Positions 42,932 through 45,394 of a stretch of DNA of 45,394 nucleotides are shown piece by piece. Position 1 is the first letter of the stretch, and every line of letters begins with the position of its first letter. Source of the stretch: Phycisphaerales bacterium (GTDB lineage Bacteria > Planctomycetota > Phycisphaerae > Sedimentisphaerales > Anaerobacaceae). The translations under genes were made by a program, and so were the position numbers. The DNA is taken from positions 3,341,769 to 3,387,162 of the forward strand of contig CP070675.1 of assembly GCA_020352215.1 (NCBI GenBank). Direction: 5' to 3'. A model generated the notes under the pieces. It worked only from the letters and a program-made list of their open reading frames with translations, ran no database searches and was not told the origin of the DNA.

Positions 42932-43005
42932 TTACCAGACACTTGGTCGCGACATCAACAGGGGTCCTTACGCAAGTAGCGGACTCGGCAAGTCAATCCC
43001 GCATC

Positions 43006-43058
43006 CTTCATCCGGCCGGTCTGCAATCAACAGGATCGGCCGGTTTTGCAGGATGAAG
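43006..43058 (+). terminator. Strong hairpin with short T tract
   Basis: CTTCATCCGGCCG (43006-43018) pairs with CGGCCGG (43037-43043) and, across a 9-base bulge, ATGAAG (43053-43058). The inner 7-bp GC stem is followed by TTTT (43044-43047). It lies between the interrupted lipoprotein gene and the second sigma gene and probably separates the two units. Confidence 0.5.
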
Positions 43059-43158
43059 TAGCCCAACAAGCGAGAAATGTCAGAATTGCGTGAGTAATTG
43101 CCTGTTTTTGCGCATAATACTTGATAGAAACCGGCGCTGGTGTGGGATATCTGAAGAA

Positions 43159-43743
43159 GTGGCAAATGAGACTAAGCAATGTGATTGGTCAGGGATTCGC
43201 AGCGGCGATGCCCGCGTGTGGCGGGAATTCCTTGGCCGACTGATGCCGCCGCTCTATGGCATGTTCATGAAACGCCGGCCCAATCCGTCGCTCGCAGAGG
43301 AGCTCGTCCAGAAGACGGCCTTTGATGCGGTTCGAGGGCGTGCCGGTTACGATCCCGCAAAAGGCAGCCCGGAAGACTGGATCTATGGCATCGCACGCAA
43401 CAATATCCGGCTCGAAATCAGGAAGCGGGCAGCCAGGCCTACCGTCAACGGTGACATCAGCGTTTACCTTGGCAGGATCGACACCGAGCCATTGCCCGAC
43501 GAGGTGCTCGAGCGCCAGGAGACGGCCGGAATTGTCCGGGTGGCTATGGATAGGCTGGCCTCTAACGAGCGATACGTGCTTGAGGCGAAGTATATCGAGG
43601 GCCTGCCCGCCCGCGCCATAGCCCGCGATATGGATATTACCGAAAAGGCAGTTCACAGCCTTTTGTACCGAGCAAGGATTTCTCTTCGTGAGCAGATCGA
43701 ACGAATAGCAGGTGACAAGCAGGGCGATAGCCATGAAATCTGA
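43159..43743 (+). CDS. ECF-type sigma-70 family RNA polymerase sigma factor
   Basis: The protein has region 2 (NPSLAEELVQKTAFDAVRGR and EDWIYGIARNNIRLEIRKR) and region 4 (RLASNERYVLEAKYIEGLPA and the helix-turn-helix RDMDITEKAVHSLLYRARI). I use GTG 43159, giving 194 residues beginning ANETKQCDWSGIRSGD, because this is where similarity to ECF factors starts. GTG 43090 would add 23 residues with no obvious ribosome-binding site; neither start has a strong one. It heads a three-gene operon and overlaps the next gene by 11 bases. Confidence 0.82.
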   Translation: MANETKQCDWSGIRSGDARVWREFLGRLMPPLYGMFMKRRPNPSLAEELVQKTAFDAVRGRAGYDPAKGSPEDWIYGIARNNIRLEIRKRAARPTVNGDISVYLGRIDTEPLPDEVLERQETAGIVRVAMDRLASNERYVLEAKYIEGLPARAIARDMDITEKAVHSLLYRARISLREQIERIAGDKQGDSHEI

Positions 43744-44077
43744 ACACAACAACCTGGAGAAGAATGTTTCACGGCTGGTCAAACTTACCGGCGATCCACA
43801 AGCGCCCGGCAGAGGATTCCTTGACGCTACGATGACGGCGGCCTTGGAGCAACTCTCCGGGCCCGCTGTGGCGGAGAAGCCCGAGAACGGACGAATACTT
43901 GCCAAGGTGAACTTCGATAGAGTGATGGGCTGGGCTGCCATGGTCACCGTGGTCTGGGGAGCGGGGCTGCAACTTCTGCTCTCCAATCTGGTGAGAATAA
44001 ACCCCTTCGTAGCGGCGACAGCTCTGGTGGCGATGGTCGTTAACTGGCTTGTCTATCTTGGAGGATTCATACTATGA
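43733..44077 (+). CDS. Small membrane protein coupled to sigma factor, possible anti-sigma
   Basis: ATG 43733 lies 11 bases inside the end of the sigma gene, so it is translationally coupled to it. The 114-residue product has a charged N-terminal half (HNNLEKNVSRLVKLTGDP). Two hydrophobic segments follow, near residues 60-80 and 87-112 (GWAAMVTVVWGAGLQLLLS and FVAATALVAMVVNWLVYLGG). This arrangement, sigma gene followed by a small protein with cytoplasmic head and membrane tail, is typical for anti-sigma factors, but no zinc-finger motif is present. Its stop overlaps the next start (ATGA). Confidence 0.6.
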   Translation: MKSEHNNLEKNVSRLVKLTGDPQAPGRGFLDATMTAALEQLSGPAVAEKPENGRILAKVNFDRVMGWAAMVTVVWGAGLQLLLSNLVRINPFVAATALVAMVVNWLVYLGGFIL

Positions 44078-45030
44078 ACCCCGAACAGTCATCCAACATA
44101 AGCGTAATCGATCCAATCAGCCCTGCCATTAACAGGACAAGAGCGATTCTCTTCGAGCCATTCGAGCTGAAGAAATGGTTCATCATCGGCTTCTGTGCAT
44201 GGCTGGCGTATTTCGGAAGCGGATCGGGAGGACCCAATTTCGGCGGCGGTGGGCCCCAGCACGACGGGTTCCATCACGGGGATAATTTGGAGCAGGTCAA
44301 AGACTTCGTTATATCATACCTGCCGTGGATTATCCTGGTGGCGGTCATTGTGGTCGCGTTCATCATAGCGCTTGTCCTCGTGGTCACGTGGCTCAGCAGC
44401 CGAGGCCGGTTCATGTTCCTGCACTGTGTGGCGGAAAACAAAGCCGAGGTCAAGATTCCATGGAGCAGGTACAGGCAACATGGCAACAGCCTTTTTGCCT
44501 TCCGGATTGTCCTGAGCCTTATCGGTTTTGGGATTTTCGCCGTCTTCGCAGTGATTACCGTTCTGCTCGTAGTATGCTTGGCTCAGGGCGGTTTCAACAT
44601 CTTTGCCGTACTTGGCCTTGTTGCGAACGTTCTTCTGTTCATTGCTCTGGTGATAGCCCTTTCGCTTGTGGGCAAGTTCACGATGGATTTCGTGGTCCCG
44701 GTGATGTTTCTGGGGGCGGCGAGTTGCGTAGCGGGTTGGCGACAGTTCATGACCGTGCTCTCAGTCAATAAGGCCCGTCTGTTGCTGTACATTCTCTTCC
44801 AGATTGTGATTGCAGTTGCTATCAGCGCGATAGTTGTGGCGGCGGTTTGCATCACCTGCTGTTGTGCCGCATGCATCCTTGCAATACCATACATTGGCAC
44901 CGTTCTGACCCTGCCACTGCTGGTCTTCAAGCGTTCGTATTCTCTGTACTATCTCCGCCAGTTCGGCCCCGACTTCGACGTATTCAGCCCCGAGGTTGTC
45001 GAAGAGACCGGCTTGCTTGAAGAGTCCTGA
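44074..45030 (+). CDS. Polytopic membrane protein of unknown function
   Basis: The 318-residue protein has about six hydrophobic spans, including LPWIILVAVIVVAFIIALVL, FAVFAVITVLLVVCLAQGG and YILFQIVIAVAISAIVVAAV. A glycine-rich loop with HHGD lies near residues 48-70. The last span contains CITCCCAACILAI, a cysteine cluster within the membrane. The N-terminus INRTRAILFEPFELKKWFI resembles planctomycete membrane proteins of the DUF7544-like kind, though I cannot confirm this. ATG 44074 overlaps the upstream stop. It is the third gene of the sigma operon and may be the sensor or the regulated transport component. Confidence 0.72.
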   Translation: MNPEQSSNISVIDPISPAINRTRAILFEPFELKKWFIIGFCAWLAYFGSGSGGPNFGGGGPQHDGFHHGDNLEQVKDFVISYLPWIILVAVIVVAFIIALVLVVTWLSSRGRFMFLHCVAENKAEVKIPWSRYRQHGNSLFAFRIVLSLIGFGIFAVFAVITVLLVVCLAQGGFNIFAVLGLVANVLLFIALVIALSLVGKFTMDFVVPVMFLGAASCVAGWRQFMTVLSVNKARLLLYILFQIVIAVAISAIVVAAVCITCCCAACILAIPYIGTVLTLPLLVFKRSYSLYYLRQFGPDFDVFSPEVVEETGLLEES

Positions 45031-45042
45031 TCGGTTGATAGT

Positions 45043-45075
45043 GGGTAGCTCTCCGGCCAGACCGGGGAGCTGCCC
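45043..45075 (+). terminator. 14-bp hairpin after the sigma operon, no T tract
   Basis: GGGTAGCTCTCCGG (45043-45056) pairs with CCGGGGAGCTGCCC (45062-45075) around CCAGA, with two T:G wobbles. It starts 13 bases past the stop. No T run follows, so it may terminate with help from factors or stabilise the mRNA end. Confidence 0.45.
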
Positions 45076-45120
45076 GCTTGTCCTCGTGGGCGGATATTCC
45101 TCTGTTTTGTCTCAATTTGC

Positions 45121-45149
45121 TTGCAATCTCCGCCAATCGACTGTAAACT
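45121..45149 (+). promoter_or_regulatory. Possible promoter of tRNA-Lys
   Basis: TTGCAA (45121-45126), 17 bases, then TAAACT (45144-45149). Each hexamer matches 4 of 6 consensus bases. A start about 7 bases later would leave a leader of some 10 bases before the tRNA. Confidence 0.35.
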
Positions 45150-45165
45150 TCGCCAAAGTCTGCAC

Positions 45166-45238
45166 GGGCGATTAGCTCAGCCGGTAGAGCAGCTGACTCT
45201 TAATCAGCCGGTCGCAGGTTCGAATCCTGCATCGCCCA
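45166..45238 (+). tRNA. tRNA-Lys (anticodon CTT)
   Basis: The 73-base sequence folds as a cloverleaf. The acceptor stem is GGGCGAT paired with ATCGCCC, the D arm GCTC...GAGC, and the anticodon stem GCTGA/TCAGC with loop CTCTTAA and anticodon CTT at 45199-45201. The T arm is GCAGG-TTCGAAT-CCTGC. The discriminator base is A. The CCA end is not encoded. It reads lysine codon AAG. Confidence 0.97.
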
Positions 45239-45240
45239 TT

Positions 45241-45393
45241 TCTCAAACCTCGGAAAAGCAAGAACTTGCAGAACCAAAGCGGGCCGGCTCTCTCCCAGAT
45301 AATCAACAGCTTGCTCAGAACTTGTTTTCTGAGCGGGAAATCGACACAGATTTGAGAGTGATAATCGAGCGGTGGCCGGACCTGCCGGAGCAT
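45241..45393 (+). pseudogene. Fragment of an integrase-associated or short conserved planctomycete ORF, running off the window
   Basis: The frame from 45241 translates as 51 residues. It contains EPKRAGSLPDNQQLAQNLFS and then DTDLRVIIERWPDLPEH at the right edge. The W-P-x-L-P-E-x pattern resembles the tail that follows tyrosine recombinases or short proteins in planctomycete genomes. No ATG, GTG or TTG occurs in frame before a TTG at 45322, and the frame is open back into the tRNA. This suggests a decayed element end adjacent to the tRNA. The interpretation is tentative because the window stops here. Confidence 0.4.
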
Positions 45394-45394
45394 A

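Noticed and set aside
42968..43165. Minus-strand 65-codon frame opposite the 43.0 kb hairpin
   Set aside because: The translation derives largely from the inverted repeat, and no ribosome-binding site is present.
45172..45393. Minus-strand frame with the phrase CRIRTCDRLIKSQLLYRLS
   Set aside because: It is the antisense of tRNA-Lys; such frames are frequent false annotations next to tRNAs.

Overview
The window reads as a chromosomal segment of a Planctomycetota bacterium, most likely of the Phycisphaerae / Sedimentisphaerales kind. This is inferred from the gene repertoire, not from any marker gene: Tat-exported sulfatase, LamG and CBM9-like proteins, PQQ-type beta-propellers, DUF4091 and GH130 carbohydrate genes, short pseudopilin-like proteins, ECF-type sigma factors paired with small membrane proteins, and a GspE/GspF cluster. 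Base composition is moderate to high GC with short intergenic gaps. No insertion sequence, CRISPR array or rRNA was seen. There is one tRNA, tRNA-Lys(CTT), near the right end.

Layout. (1) 1-5335, plus strand: the 3' part of a beta-propeller gene, a thioredoxin-like membrane protein with three 87-bp repeats, and an FtsX-type permease plus LolD-type ATPase. (2) 5422-13328: a Tat-exported protein, then a minus-strand carbohydrate operon (GH130 phosphorylase, sodium:solute symporter, valine-pyruvate-type aminotransferase) divergent from a secreted DUF4091 protein. (3) 13529-13664, minus strand: a candidate small RNA with its own promoter and terminator. (4) 13747-17437: an exported oligoendopeptidase F, a 5'-truncated LamG remnant, a small ORF and an 820-bp stretch without recognisable genes. 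(5) 17438-20167: sulfatase, M50 membrane protease and a pseudopilin-like protein. (6) 20195-28279, minus strand: a large TPR/CBM9/LamG exported protein, a sensor kinase, two tandem paralogous response regulators and a DUF401 transporter-like protein, apparently one operon. (7) 28395-34747, minus strand: an ECF sigma / anti-sigma pair followed by a membrane-tethered chaperone module (GrpE-like, lidless Hsp70, TerB plus J-like protein) ending in a terminator. (8) 34904-42931, plus strand: a partial type II secretion / type IV pilus-like cluster (GspE, two GspF, three pseudopilin-like proteins) and a lipoprotein gene broken by an in-frame TGA. (9) 43159-45075: a second sigma / small membrane protein / polytopic membrane protein operon. 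(10) 45166-45394: tRNA-Lys followed by a fragment resembling an integrase-associated tail.

The most unusual system is region 7. A GrpE-like exchange factor with two predicted membrane spans, an Hsp70 of 516 residues without the helical lid, and a membrane-anchored TerB/J-like protein without the HPD motif form a complete but divergent Hsp70 cycle, beside its own sigma/anti-sigma pair and divergent from the pseudopilus cluster. The second is the candidate RNA at 13529-13664. All functional statements come from motif recognition by eye; no database search was run.
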